A stretch of DNA of 64,000 nt from Alphaproteobacteria bacterium (GCA_020632915.1 JACKEP010000021.1:1-64000); one strand, 5' to 3'. Numbered from the stretch's first letter, positions 18,627 to 27,821 are shown. Program-made: numbers and translations. The notes: generated from the letters alone by a model not told the origin.

Positions 18627-18831
18627 GGCAGCTCCGTGGACGGGACCCGGGCGCGGGCGTCCCGGCTCCTATCGCAGCCGCTCCGCGCGTGCCTCACTTC
18701 CGTGCCGGCCGGACCGGCGGACACCCCCGGGCGTGTCCCCCGACACCCGGTCGGTTCATGTTCGGCGTGGATCGGTGACGCGATTGCCCCCACTTGGGTA
18801 AGGTCTCTCCGTCCGAACCCCAGAAGGCCCC

Positions 18832-19890
18832 ATGCCCGTGCACCCCTCCGTCCGCCTCGCCCTCGTCCTGACCGCCGCCCCGTTCGTCGGGTGCGGGCCG
18901 ACCGCCGACTACGACCTCGACGACGACGGCGTGGTCAACTTCGACGACTGCGCACCGGAGGATCCGACGTCCTACCCGGGGGCCAAGGAGATCTGTGACG
19001 GCGTCGACAACAACTGCGACACGCGCATCGACGACGGCATCACGGCCACCTGGTACACCGACGCCGACGGCGACGGGCACGGCGACCCGGCGTCGGCGCA
19101 CGACACCTGCGCGCCCGATCCCACCGACGTCACCACCAACGACGACTGCGACGACACGAACGCCGCCAGCTACCCCGGCGCGCTCGAGCTCTGCGACGGC
19201 GAAGACAACGACTGCAACGAGGTCATCGACGACGAGCGGTTGTTCCTCGACTTCAACGACCCGCTCGACCGCGACATCGTGCGCACCTCGGGCTCGGCCC
19301 GCATCGTCCAGGACGGCACCAACAACATCCTGCAGCTCACGCGCGCCGCGTCCGACCTCGTCGGCGGCCTGTGGCTCCAGGCGGGCGTCCCCTCGGATCG
19401 CTGGCGCGTCACGTTCCGGTTCCGCATGGTCAGCGTCGGCGACACCGACGGCGAGGGCATGGCCTTCGCGTTCCTGAACGGCGAGACGAGCAGCACCAAC
19501 GGCGATCCCGGCCGCGACATGGGCCTGTACGGCGCCAACGCCGACGGCGTCGGCATCGAGTGGGACATCTACCGCAACGACGGTGACGACACGACCGCGC
19601 TGGTCGGCCGCCACATGGCGCTCCACGACGTGCGCAGCGGCGAGCGGCTCGCCGAGCAGACCACCACCCCCAACTTCACCGACGGGGCGTGGCGCGACGC
19701 GATCATCGAGTACGACGAGGGCCTGCTCACCGTGTCCACCGGCCCCACGGTCGCCTTCGACCACGTCGACCTCGCGCTCACGCTCGACCCGCTCGTCACG
19801 CTGGGCGTCTCGGCGGCCACGTCGACGCGCACGATGCAGATCTCGATCGACGACTTCAAGGTCACCTGCCCGCTGCCCGACGTGGAGTAG
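18832..19890 (+). CDS. Lipoprotein with MopE-type metal-binding motifs and lectin-like domain
   Basis: A 352-residue predicted lipoprotein (lipobox FVGC, Cys21). After a short Asp-rich calcium loop (YDLDDDGVVNFDD) come two MopE-type putative metal-binding repeats, SYPGAKEICDGVDNNC and SYPGALELCDGEDNDC, each followed by an IDD turn. From about residue 140 a beta-sandwich resembling L-type (legume-like) lectins follows (GLWLQAGVPSDRWRVTFRF, EGMAFAFLNG, VGIEWDIYRN). Such lectin folds bind sugars; this one is not assigned a ligand. MopE-type motifs are abundant in Myxococcota. The gene ends four bases from the convergent photolyase stop. Confidence 0.82.
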   Translation: MPVHPSVRLALVLTAAPFVGCGPTADYDLDDDGVVNFDDCAPEDPTSYPGAKEICDGVDNNCDTRIDDGITATWYTDADGDGHGDPASAHDTCAPDPTDVTTNDDCDDTNAASYPGALELCDGEDNDCNEVIDDERLFLDFNDPLDRDIVRTSGSARIVQDGTNNILQLTRAASDLVGGLWLQAGVPSDRWRVTFRFRMVSVGDTDGEGMAFAFLNGETSSTNGDPGRDMGLYGANADGVGIEWDIYRNDGDDTTALVGRHMALHDVRSGERLAEQTTTPNFTDGAWRDAIIEYDEGLLTVSTGPTVAFDHVDLALTLDPLVTLGVSAATSTRTMQISIDDFKVTCPLPDVE

Positions 19891-19893
19891 GCG

Positions 19894-21453
19894 TCAGCAG
19901 GCGTCGTCGTCGAAGGTCCACGCCCACCGCGCCGGCTCGGCCGGTCGCAGGCGCGTCGCCGCGGCCTCCGCTGTGGCCAGCACGGCCTGCTGCTCGGCGG
20001 CGTCCTTGCGGTCCCACGTGCCGTACAGCGCCCGCAAGCGCGGGTTGGCCGACAGCCGCGCGCGGTGGCGCACCATGAACTGCCAGAACAGCGGGTTGAA
20101 CGGGCAGGCGTCGTCACCGTGGCGCGTGCCCGGGTCGTAGCGGCACGCGCCGCAGTGGTCGCCCATGCGCCGCAGGTAGTTGGCGGACGCGGCGTACGGC
20201 TTGGTGGTGAAGGTGTCGTCGGCGTAGACGGCCATGCCGACCACGTTGGGCAGCTCCACCCACTCGTAGGCGTCCACGAAGCCCGCCCAGAACCAGTGCG
20301 AGATGTGGTCGGGACGCACGCCGAGGAGCAGCGCCAGGTTCCCGAGCACCATCAGGCGCTGGATGTGGTGGGCGTAGCCGTGGTCGCGCACGGCCCGCAC
20401 GGCCTCGGCGACGCAGCGCAGGTCGGTGGCGTCCGGGTCCCAGTAGGCGTCGGGCAGCGGCGCCTGCGCGTCGAGGAGGTTGGCGTCCCTCAGCGCCGGC
20501 ATCCGCAGCCAGTAGACCCCGCGGATGAACTCGCGCCAGCCGATGACCTGACGGACGACGCCCTCGACGGCAGGGAGCGGCGCGGCCCCCACCTTCCAGG
20601 CGTCGACGGCGGCGCGGGCCACCTCGTCGGGGTGGAGCAGCGACAGGTTCATCGCAGCGGACAGGCGGCCGTGCCACATCCACGGCTCCCCGTCGAGCAT
20701 CGCGTCCTGGTAGTCACCGAAGCGCGCGAGGCGGTGGGTGACGAAGTCGTCGAGCTCGGCGAGGGCGGCCTGGCGGGTGACGGGCCAGCTGAACCCGTCC
20801 ACGCTCCCCCACAGACCGGGCCAGTCCCGGACCCGGGCGACCACGCGCGCCGTCAGGGGATCGAGGGCGTGACCGCGCGGCGGTGGCGGCCGGAGATCGG
20901 CGGGGGGCGGCTTGCGGTTGTCGGCGTCGAACGACCACTGACCGCCGGTGGGCCGCGCGCCCTCCATCAGCCAGCCGGTGCGCTTGCGCATCCACCGGTA
21001 GAACGTGTCCATGCGCAGGTGGTCCCCCTGCCCCGCCGCCCAGCGCGCGAAGACCTCCCGCGGCAGGAGGAAGTGCCCGCCAGGGCCACCGTCGTCGTGC
21101 AGGGTCAGCGGCACGCCGAGCGCTTCGGCGGTCAGCGCCTGCGCGAGCCCCCACTCCCGCGGCCGCATCGCCACCACCTCGGTGCTGCCGCGGCGGGTGA
21201 CGTGGTCGCGGACGCCGTCGACGAAGGTGGCGGCGTGCACGATCTCCACGTCGTAGCCGTCCCGTCGCAGGGCCTCGGCGTAGTGGTGCTGCGCGGCGAG
21301 CACCAGCGCCAGCTTCTGGCGGTGCCACGGCATCGCGCGGCCCTTGGCGACCGACTCGACCAGCACCACCGTCGCCGCGTCCGGGTGCGCCGGGAGCACC
21401 GCCAGACGACGGTCCAGATCCCACGGTGCCACGAAGCAGGCTGGTCGTCCCAC
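19894..21453 (-). CDS. phrB: Iron-sulfur bacterial cryptochrome/photolyase (PhrB type)
   Basis: A 519-residue flavoprotein of the FeS-BCP group, whose studied members repair UV (6-4) photoproducts. The four [4Fe-4S] cysteines are present as C347, C434, C437 and C450, with almost the same spacing as C350, C438, C441 and C454 of Agrobacterium PhrB. FAD-domain signatures include GRLSAAMNLSLLHP, QRLMVLGNLALLLG and YEWVELPNVVGMAVYAD. The start is GTG at 21453, behind GAGGAC. It is convergent with the MopE/lectin lipoprotein gene and divergent from glutathione peroxidase, so it shares a 174-base promoter region with another oxidative-stress gene. Confidence 0.92.
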   Translation of the reverse strand: MGRPACFVAPWDLDRRLAVLPAHPDAATVVLVESVAKGRAMPWHRQKLALVLAAQHHYAEALRRDGYDVEIVHAATFVDGVRDHVTRRGSTEVVAMRPREWGLAQALTAEALGVPLTLHDDGGPGGHFLLPREVFARWAAGQGDHLRMDTFYRWMRKRTGWLMEGARPTGGQWSFDADNRKPPPADLRPPPPRGHALDPLTARVVARVRDWPGLWGSVDGFSWPVTRQAALAELDDFVTHRLARFGDYQDAMLDGEPWMWHGRLSAAMNLSLLHPDEVARAAVDAWKVGAAPLPAVEGVVRQVIGWREFIRGVYWLRMPALRDANLLDAQAPLPDAYWDPDATDLRCVAEAVRAVRDHGYAHHIQRLMVLGNLALLLGVRPDHISHWFWAGFVDAYEWVELPNVVGMAVYADDTFTTKPYAASANYLRRMGDHCGACRYDPGTRHGDDACPFNPLFWQFMVRHRARLSANPRLRALYGTWDRKDAAEQQAVLATAEAAATRLRPAEPARWAWTFDDDAC

Positions 21454-21627
21454 GAAGTCCTCGGCGTCCCGTTGTCGGCCGCACCCTCACCTGATCGTGC
21501 GAAGAAACACCCTGCGGTGACCACGTTTCACAGGCCGACGACATGCATCGACATCTTGACGACCACGCGATCGGGGCCCATTGTGGGTGTTCCCGGTGAC
21601 CGCGTCGCCGAACACTCCGGGTGCTCC

Positions 21628-22212
21628 ATGAACGCCTCCACGTGGCGTGCACACCTCCTGGGCCTCGCCCTCGCCGCTGGCCTCGGCGCCAGCCCCGCGT
21701 CCGCGGCGGCCACGGCGCCGCTGTGGAACGACCTGCAGCTGACGGCGCTCGACGGCAAGACCTTCGACCCCGGCCAGCTCGCCGGCCACGTCGTGCTCGT
21801 GGTCAACGTGGCCAGCTTCTGCAGCTACACGCCCCAGTACGCCGAGCTGGAGCGGCTCTACACCGCCTACGCCGACAAGGGGCTCGTGGTGCTGGGCGTG
21901 CCGTGCAACCAGTTCGGGGGCCAGGAGCCCGGCACCGCCGCCGAGATCCGCAACTTCTGCAGCACACGCTACGGCGTCACGTTCCCGCTGCTGTCCAAGC
22001 AGGACGTCAACGGCGACACGCGCAGCCCGCTGTACCGCTGGCTCGTGGAGCGCGACCCGAGCGCCGACCGCGGCAAGGACATCGGCTGGAACTTCACGAA
22101 GTTCCTCGTGGGTCGCGACGGCTCCGTGATGGCCCGCTACGGCTCCGACGTCGTGCCCACCGACGCCCGCCTGCGCGCTGCCATCGAGCTCGCGCTGTCC
22201 CAGGGTTCGTGA
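21628..22212 (+). CDS. Glutathione peroxidase family protein, exported
   Basis: A 194-residue thiol peroxidase that reduces peroxides using glutathione or thioredoxin. A signal peptide with an ASPASAAA cleavage region sends it to the periplasm, unlike the usual cytoplasmic form. The peroxidatic residue is Cys65 (VASFCSYTPQY), not selenocysteine. The remaining tetrad elements CNQFGGQEPG and IGWNFTKFLV are intact. ATG at 21628 has only a weak ribosome binding site. Its stop overlaps the GTG of the deacetylase gene, implying coupled translation. Confidence 0.9.
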   Translation: MNASTWRAHLLGLALAAGLGASPASAAATAPLWNDLQLTALDGKTFDPGQLAGHVVLVVNVASFCSYTPQYAELERLYTAYADKGLVVLGVPCNQFGGQEPGTAAEIRNFCSTRYGVTFPLLSKQDVNGDTRSPLYRWLVERDPSADRGKDIGWNFTKFLVGRDGSVMARYGSDVVPTDARLRAAIELALSQGS

Positions 22213-23987
22213 GCCCGACGGCACCGCCTCCGTTCGACGGCGCCGTCCGCGCGTTCGACGAGCTGCGTCGGCGCTGGTCGGGCGCGCGTCCGCTGCCGGT
22301 CTGGTACCACGAGGGCTACCGGCTGCCGGTCCACGACATCCGCGAGGCGGTGGGCATCGAGCCGCGGCGCGCCGATCTCGCGCTCTGGGGCCTCCTCGGC
22401 GCGGGCAACCGTCACCTGCTCGACGTGCACGAGTCCACCCGGGCCACCTACGGCGAGCTGGGTCTCGTCCACACCGCGGCCTACCTGGAGTCGCTGACCC
22501 AGCCGCTGTCGCTCTCGGCCGTGTTCGGCCTGCACCGCCGACAGTTCCCCGTCGACGCCGTCCTGTCGACGGTGCGCCTCGCCGTCGGCGGCACGATCGC
22601 CGCCACCCGCTACGTGCTCGCCGAGGGGGGCCCGGCCCTCAACCTGCTGGGCGGCTTCCACCACGCGTTCCCCGACAAGGGTGCCGGCCTGTGTCCCGTC
22701 AACGACCTGGCCATCGCGCTGGCCGTCGCGCGGTCGAACGGCTTCGGTGGCCAGGTGGTGGTGCTCGACCTCGACGCCCACCCCCCGGACGGCACCGCGG
22801 CGTGCACCGTGGACGACGACCGCGTGTGGATCGGGTCGATCTCGGGATCGGACTGGGGTCCGCTGCCCGATCACGTCGACGAGACCGTGCTCCCGGGTGC
22901 CGACGACGCCGCCTACGTGGCCGCCCTCGACGCGCTCCTCGACCGCGCCCCGAAGGCCGAGCTGGTGTTCGTGCTGGCCGGGGGCGACGTGCTCTCAGGC
23001 GACCGCCTCGGCGCGCTCGCGCTCACGCCGGACGGGGCGTGCCGGCGGGACCGCCACGTGCGTCGCTGGCTCGACGACACGCCGTCGGTGTGGGTGCCGG
23101 CCGGTGGCTACGCCGAGCGGGCGTGGCGGGTGCTGGCACGCACGGCCGTGACGCTGGTGGGTCCGGCGGCACACCCGGTGCCCCCCGACCTCGATCCGGT
23201 GGCGAGCCGCTTCGCCTACGTCAGCCGCAACCTCGATCCGCGCGATCTGGTGGGCACCGAGGACCCCGAGACCTTCCTGACGCAGGCCGAGGTCGACGCG
23301 ATGTTCGGCAGCCACCGCCAGGACGGCCCGCCGCGCCTGCTCGGGTACTACACCGCCGAGGGCGTGGAGTACGCGCTGCACGCGTTCGGCTTCCTCACCC
23401 AGCTGCGACGGCTCGGGTACGGCCGGTTCCACGTCGAGCTCACGCCGTCCCCCACCGGCGACCGCGTCCAGCTCACCGGCGAGGCCGGCGGCGAGCGCCA
23501 CCTGCTCTGGGAGATGGTCGTCTCGGTCGAGAAGCTCGACAGCGAGCGGCTCCTCTACCTGAACTGGATGACGATGCGGCATCCTCTGGGCTCGTTCCAG
23601 CCGGGCCAGCCGCGGCTGCCGGGGCAGGACGTCCCGGGGCTCGGGCTCGCCGAGGAGGCCATGCAGCTGCTCGTGCGCGTGTGCGAGCGCCTCGGGCTGG
23701 CGGGGATCCTGCTGCGACCGGCCTGGTACCACACCGCGTGGATGTCGCGGGAGCGGTTCCGGTTCGTCGACCCCACCGTCCAGGGCCAGTTCGAGGCCCT
23801 GCAGCGCGACCTCGGCAGCCACCCCCTGCTCGTCGTGTCGGAGGCGGTCGCCCAGGGGCGCGTGCGCTGCAACGGTGCGCCGTGGACGTGGCCGGCCGAG
23901 CCGATGGTGCTCTGGCTGGGCGACCACGCCGAGGACGCCGACGCCGTGCGGATCGCCCGGGAGTCGGTGCGGTTCACGCTGCACTGA
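22209..23987 (+). CDS. Histone deacetylase-family protein fused to unknown C-terminal domain
   Basis: A 592-residue protein. Residues about 20-320 form a class I/II histone-deacetylase fold (zinc amidohydrolase; acetyl-polyamine, acetoin or acetyl-lysine substrates in bacteria). Catalytic and metal residues are present: the His pair H151-H152 in GGFHHAF, zinc ligands D189 and H191 in DLDAHPPDGT, the third aspartate in LAGGDVLSGDRLG, and VPAGGY near the end of the domain. The following 270 residues match no family I know (YTAEGVEYALHAFGFLTQLR, AWYHTAWMSRERFRFVD). GTG at 22209 overlaps the peroxidase stop. The fusion and the coupling to Gpx are seen; substrate is unknown. Confidence 0.85.
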   Translation: MSPTAPPPFDGAVRAFDELRRRWSGARPLPVWYHEGYRLPVHDIREAVGIEPRRADLALWGLLGAGNRHLLDVHESTRATYGELGLVHTAAYLESLTQPLSLSAVFGLHRRQFPVDAVLSTVRLAVGGTIAATRYVLAEGGPALNLLGGFHHAFPDKGAGLCPVNDLAIALAVARSNGFGGQVVVLDLDAHPPDGTAACTVDDDRVWIGSISGSDWGPLPDHVDETVLPGADDAAYVAALDALLDRAPKAELVFVLAGGDVLSGDRLGALALTPDGACRRDRHVRRWLDDTPSVWVPAGGYAERAWRVLARTAVTLVGPAAHPVPPDLDPVASRFAYVSRNLDPRDLVGTEDPETFLTQAEVDAMFGSHRQDGPPRLLGYYTAEGVEYALHAFGFLTQLRRLGYGRFHVELTPSPTGDRVQLTGEAGGERHLLWEMVVSVEKLDSERLLYLNWMTMRHPLGSFQPGQPRLPGQDVPGLGLAEEAMQLLVRVCERLGLAGILLRPAWYHTAWMSRERFRFVDPTVQGQFEALQRDLGSHPLLVVSEAVAQGRVRCNGAPWTWPAEPMVLWLGDHAEDADAVRIARESVRFTLH

Positions 23988-24020
23988 CGCGTGCTAGGGT
24001 CCCGCATCCCGGAGGTGCCC

Positions 24021-24755
24021 GTGACCCAGGCCGACGACGCGCTCGCCCAGCTCCAGCGCTTGGAGACCGACGAGCTCGCCCGCTACTGCGACGCGATCCA
24101 GGTCACCGGCGAGATCGCCCAGGTGCTGGAGCTGACGCTGTCGCGGGGCCAGGACCTGTGGTGTGCCCGCGGCGCGCTCATGGCCTACGGCGCCGGCATC
24201 GACTGGGCGCTGCAGGTGCCGGGGGGTGCCGGCAAGGCGCTGTCGCGGATGATGTCGGGAGAGGGGCTGGCGCTCGTGCGCGTGCGTCCCCAAGGTGGCG
24301 GCGACCGCGTCGTGCTCACCGCCAACCAGCCGGGCAAGCTCGCCACGTGGGACCTCGACCGGGGCCCGATCATCTGCACGTCCGGATCGTTCGTGGCTGC
24401 CCTCGGCGACGTCGACATCGACGTGACGATGGCCCGGTCGGCAGGGGCTGCGCTGTTCGGTGGCGCCGGCCTGTTCCTGCAGAAGCTGTCGGGCACCGGC
24501 ATCGCGGTGGTCCACGGCTCCGGTGACTTCGTCGCCCACCAGCTCGCCGCGGGCGAGAAGCTGCTGGTGTCCACGGGCAACCTCGCCGTGTTCTCCGCCA
24601 CCGTGACCTACGGCGTGCGCGGCGTCGGCGGCTGCGGCAAGTCGCTGTTCGGCGGCGAGGGCCTGTTCATGACCGAGCTGGTCGGCCCGGGCTGGGTGAT
24701 GCTCCAGTCGCTCAAGAAGGGCGTGCCGGCGCAGGGCCGTCAGCGCCAGGGCTAG
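24021..24755 (+). CDS. AIM24/TIGR00266-family protein
   Basis: A 244-residue all-beta protein of the AIM24 family, formed of repeated GGxGL turns (AGAALFGGAGLFLQKLSG, GKSLFGGEGLFMTELVGPG). These proteins are widespread, probably oligomeric and of unclear function; the mitochondrial member affects inner-membrane organisation. The start is GTG at 24021 behind GGAGGT. An AT-containing TAGGGT at 23996-24001 could be a -10 element. The stop codon shares a CTAG palindrome with the stop of the opposite-strand gene, so the two frames end on the same four bases. Confidence 0.85.
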   Translation: MTQADDALAQLQRLETDELARYCDAIQVTGEIAQVLELTLSRGQDLWCARGALMAYGAGIDWALQVPGGAGKALSRMMSGEGLALVRVRPQGGGDRVVLTANQPGKLATWDLDRGPIICTSGSFVAALGDVDIDVTMARSAGAALFGGAGLFLQKLSGTGIAVVHGSGDFVAHQLAAGEKLLVSTGNLAVFSATVTYGVRGVGGCGKSLFGGEGLFMTELVGPGWVMLQSLKKGVPAQGRQRQG

Positions 24756-26308
24756 CGCAGGCGGTAGTAGCCCACGCGCACGGGATCCTCGGCGTAGGAC
24801 GGGATCAGCCACGGACGGTTCGGCAGCCGGGCCTCCGCGATGGGCGTGAGCGTGTGGGAGGCCTCGAAGGCCGCACAGGGCGCGGCCGGCGCCAGCACCT
24901 TGCGGTCGAGCGGCGCCGCGCAGCTCGCGGGTCGGTACCAGATCACGCAGCCCGCCTCGGGCAGCGGATCGCCGCGGTCCAGACGCAGCCAGGTCAGGTC
25001 GAGCCCCTCGCTGCGGGACAGCTCCGACGTCATCGCGAGGCCGCGGTCCTCGGGCGGCAGCCAGGTCACCACCGCGCAGCCCGCAGGCAGCGTGCGCTCC
25101 ACGGCGTCGCGGAACGCGAACTCGGCGTCGAGCGTGGTGGGGCGGAAGGCGCCGTCGAGCGCGCGCACCGCGGCGAGCCCGGCCACGGCGGTGAGGGCGA
25201 CGAGGACCACCGGGCCCCACCGGCGACCGGCCTGCCGCGCGAGGCCGTCGAGGCCGAAGCCGATCAGCACCGCGAACCACGGCAGCGACCGCACCTGGTG
25301 GCGCACGAGCGCCGGCACGTCGCGGCCGGCGGGCGTCCAGTCCGGGTTGAGCACGAAGCAGCCGGTGACCGCAGCGAGCAGCAACCACGCCCAGTGGCGA
25401 CGCCCCCGCAGCGGGGCCAGCGCGCCGCCCACCAGCGCGAGCACCACCAGCAGCGGCGCGGTGAACGTGGGGTCGAGGGCCACCCAGTGCAGCGGACCGT
25501 GGACCAGCGGCGACGGCCAGCCCTTCAGGCCCGCACGCCCCGCGCTCACCTCGTGGTTGTGCAGCACCACGCCCGCGACGTGCAGCGCCACGAACCCGAT
25601 CAGGGCGAGCCCGGCCACCCCGCGCTGCCGCCACCGCCCCTCGACCGTGCGCCCGGTGGCCACCGTCAGCAGCGCGAAGGTCGGCAGCAGCAGCACGCCC
25701 TCGGGGCGCATCGTGGCCGCGAGCGCGAGCGACGCCGTGGCGACGGGCAGCCCCACCCCGACGCCGGGCCGGTGACGGTCGAGGTGCTCGATCCAGGCGA
25801 GGCCCGCGAGCAGGAACAGGAACGCCTCGGGGATCGCCTGGACGTCGGTGTGCGAGAACCGGACGTGGGCAGGCGTCAGCGCGAGCGCGACGCCCGCGAG
25901 CCACGCCACCCGTCGGCCCGTGCCCGCCACGCGCAGGAAGGCGACCAGCAGCACGGCCGTCAGCCCCCCGAGCACGGCCGTCCCGTCGAACAGCGTGGTG
26001 AACCCCGCCGCCGGCCACGGCGCCAGCAGCGCGCGCCACAGCGTCGGGTAGGCCAGGCCGTAGTGCCAGACGGTGGGCTCGAACGGGAAGAACACCTCCG
26101 TCGACCGGAGGTTGATGTCGAACGGACCGCCGGGGACCGCGAGACGCAGGGCCACCGCCCCCGCCGCGAGGACGACGGCGGCGAGGCGCTCGGCCCACGA
26201 CCACGGCCGCAGCACGCGACCGACCACCACGACCCCGCCCGCCAGCGTCACGACCACCGCGGCCACCGCGAGGGCGTGGACGATCGCGACGTGCACCGCG
26301 GGCGTCAC
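24752..26308 (-). CDS. Polytopic membrane glycosyltransferase-like protein
   Basis: A 518-residue protein with about eleven membrane segments and a C-terminal soluble tail with several cysteines (CAVVTWLPPEDRG, CVIWYRPASC). The layout resembles GT39/GT83-like GT-C transferases: an acidic first loop with FDINLRSTEVFFPFEPT, then conserved His/Tyr (WHYGLAYPTLWRALL) and AHVRFSHTDVQAIPEAF. A mannosyl- or arabinosyl-type transfer onto an envelope acceptor is plausible, not shown. The GTG start overlaps the dihydroorotase stop (GTGA), coupling two unrelated activities. Confidence 0.68.
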   Translation of the reverse strand: MTPAVHVAIVHALAVAAVVVTLAGGVVVVGRVLRPWSWAERLAAVVLAAGAVALRLAVPGGPFDINLRSTEVFFPFEPTVWHYGLAYPTLWRALLAPWPAAGFTTLFDGTAVLGGLTAVLLVAFLRVAGTGRRVAWLAGVALALTPAHVRFSHTDVQAIPEAFLFLLAGLAWIEHLDRHRPGVGVGLPVATASLALAATMRPEGVLLLPTFALLTVATGRTVEGRWRQRGVAGLALIGFVALHVAGVVLHNHEVSAGRAGLKGWPSPLVHGPLHWVALDPTFTAPLLVVLALVGGALAPLRGRRHWAWLLLAAVTGCFVLNPDWTPAGRDVPALVRHQVRSLPWFAVLIGFGLDGLARQAGRRWGPVVLVALTAVAGLAAVRALDGAFRPTTLDAEFAFRDAVERTLPAGCAVVTWLPPEDRGLAMTSELSRSEGLDLTWLRLDRGDPLPEAGCVIWYRPASCAAPLDRKVLAPAAPCAAFEASHTLTPIAEARLPNRPWLIPSYAEDPVRVGYYRLR

Positions 26309-27342
26309 CCGTCGACCACCCGCCAGCCCACCGTGCCCCCGGCACGCAGCGGCACGACCTCGCCGCCGGCGAACGGGAAGGCCTCGGGGACGGGTGCCGG
26401 CTCACGCACGAGCGTGACGGCGTCGGTGGCGCGCGGCAGGCCGTAGAAGTCGGCGCCAAAGCCGCTGGCGAAGTCGGCGAGCCGGTCGAGCGCGCCCTGC
26501 TGGTCGAACACCTCGGCGTACAGCGCCAGCGCGTGGGGGGCCGTGTAGCAGCCGGCGCAGCCGCAGGCGGCCTCCTTGGCGTCCCGCGCGTGGGGGGCCG
26601 AGTCGGTGCCGAGGAAGAAGCACGGCTCGCCCGACACCGCCGCCCCCACCAGCGCCTGCCGGTGGGTCTCGCGCTTGAGCACGGGCAGGCAGTAGTGGTG
26701 GGGGCGCAGGCCCCCGGCGAAGATCGCGTTGCGGTTGAGCAGCAGGTGCTGGGGCGTGATCGTGCCCGCGACGCGCGGTCCGCCCGCGCGCACGAAGGCC
26801 ACGGCCTGGGCGGTGGTCATGTGCTCGATGACCAGCTTGAGCGACGGGTGACGCGCGAGCAGCGGCGCGGCGAAGCGCTCGAGGAACACGGCCTCGCGGT
26901 CGAAGATGTCGACCTCGCCGTCGGTGACCTCGCCGTGGACCAGCAGCGGCATGCCCGCGCGCGCCATCGCGTCGATCGTGGCGTCGAGCGCGTCGAGGTG
27001 CTGGACGCCGGCGTCGGCGTGGGTGGTGGCGCCCGCCGGGTAGAGCTTGACCGCGTGCACCACGCCGCTGTCGACGGCGCGCGCGATCTCGTCGGGCGGC
27101 GTCGTGTCGGTCAGGTACAGCGTCATCAGCGGCTGGAAGCGCGTGCCGGCGGGGAGCGCGGCCAGGATCCGGTCGCGGTAGGCCACCGCCTGCGCCGTCG
27201 TGGTCACGGGCGGCTTGAGGTTGGGCATCACGACCGCGCGGGCGAACGTGGCCGCCGTGTGCGCGACGACGCTCGCGAGGGCGGCACCGTCGCGCAGGTG
27301 CAGGTGCATGTCGTCGGGACGCGGGATCGTCAGCGAGTCCAT
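26305..27342 (-). CDS. pyrC: Dihydroorotase
   Basis: A 345-residue class II dihydroorotase that cyclises N-carbamoyl-aspartate to dihydroorotate, the third step of de novo pyrimidine synthesis. All ligands of the binuclear zinc site are present and sit three positions before their E. coli equivalents: H13, H15, the carboxylated K99, H136, H174 and D247. MHLHLRDG and GTDSAPH are diagnostic. The start is ATG at 27342, which gives the standard length. No other pyr gene is nearby. A GTGA overlap joins it to the downstream membrane glycosyltransferase. Confidence 0.96.
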   Translation of the reverse strand: MDSLTIPRPDDMHLHLRDGAALASVVAHTAATFARAVVMPNLKPPVTTTAQAVAYRDRILAALPAGTRFQPLMTLYLTDTTPPDEIARAVDSGVVHAVKLYPAGATTHADAGVQHLDALDATIDAMARAGMPLLVHGEVTDGEVDIFDREAVFLERFAAPLLARHPSLKLVIEHMTTAQAVAFVRAGGPRVAGTITPQHLLLNRNAIFAGGLRPHHYCLPVLKRETHRQALVGAAVSGEPCFFLGTDSAPHARDAKEAACGCAGCYTAPHALALYAEVFDQQGALDRLADFASGFGADFYGLPRATDAVTLVREPAPVPEAFPFAGGEVVPLRAGGTVGWRVVDG

Positions 27343-27428
27343 CAGGCCGTCACGTGCATCGGGTGGGCGCCCGCCGTATCGTGCACCGTGACCGGGCGCC
27401 GCGTCCTGCGCCCGACCGGGAGCGCGCC

Positions 27429-27821
27429 ATGATCGACCACATCTCCAGCTACGCCACCGACTTCGACGCCAGCAAGGCGTTCTACGACGCCGTCCTGCCC
27501 GTCCTCGGCTACGCATGCCTGCGCGAGATGACGATCGACCAGGACCCGGACTTCCCAGGCCGTCGCCTGGCGGCCTACGGGGCCACCGCCCCGAAGTTCT
27601 GGCTCGCCGAGGTCAAGGCGGCAGCGTCCCCGCGCCACGTGGCGTTCACGGCGGCCTCGCCGGCCGACGTCGACGCCTTCCACGCCGCGGGCCTCGCGGT
27701 GGGTGCCGTCGACCACGGCGCCCCGGGCCCGCGCCCGCACTACCACCCCGGGTACTACGGCGCGTTCCTGATCGACCCCGACGGCAACAACGTCGAGGCC
27801 GTCCACCACGGGCACCCCTGA
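27429..27821 (+). CDS. VOC-family (glyoxalase/dioxygenase-like) protein
   Basis: A 130-residue vicinal-oxygen-chelate protein with the two beta-alpha-beta-beta-beta modules. Likely metal ligands are His4 (MIDHISSYA), the His of RHVAFTA and the Glu near the end (DPDGNNVEAVHH). Members include glyoxalase I, extradiol dioxygenases and resistance proteins; this one cannot be assigned further. A TATCGT at 27377-27382, in the gap to the divergent pyrC, may be a -10 element. Confidence 0.88.
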   Translation: MIDHISSYATDFDASKAFYDAVLPVLGYACLREMTIDQDPDFPGRRLAAYGATAPKFWLAEVKAAASPRHVAFTAASPADVDAFHAAGLAVGAVDHGAPGPRPHYHPGYYGAFLIDPDGNNVEAVHHGHP

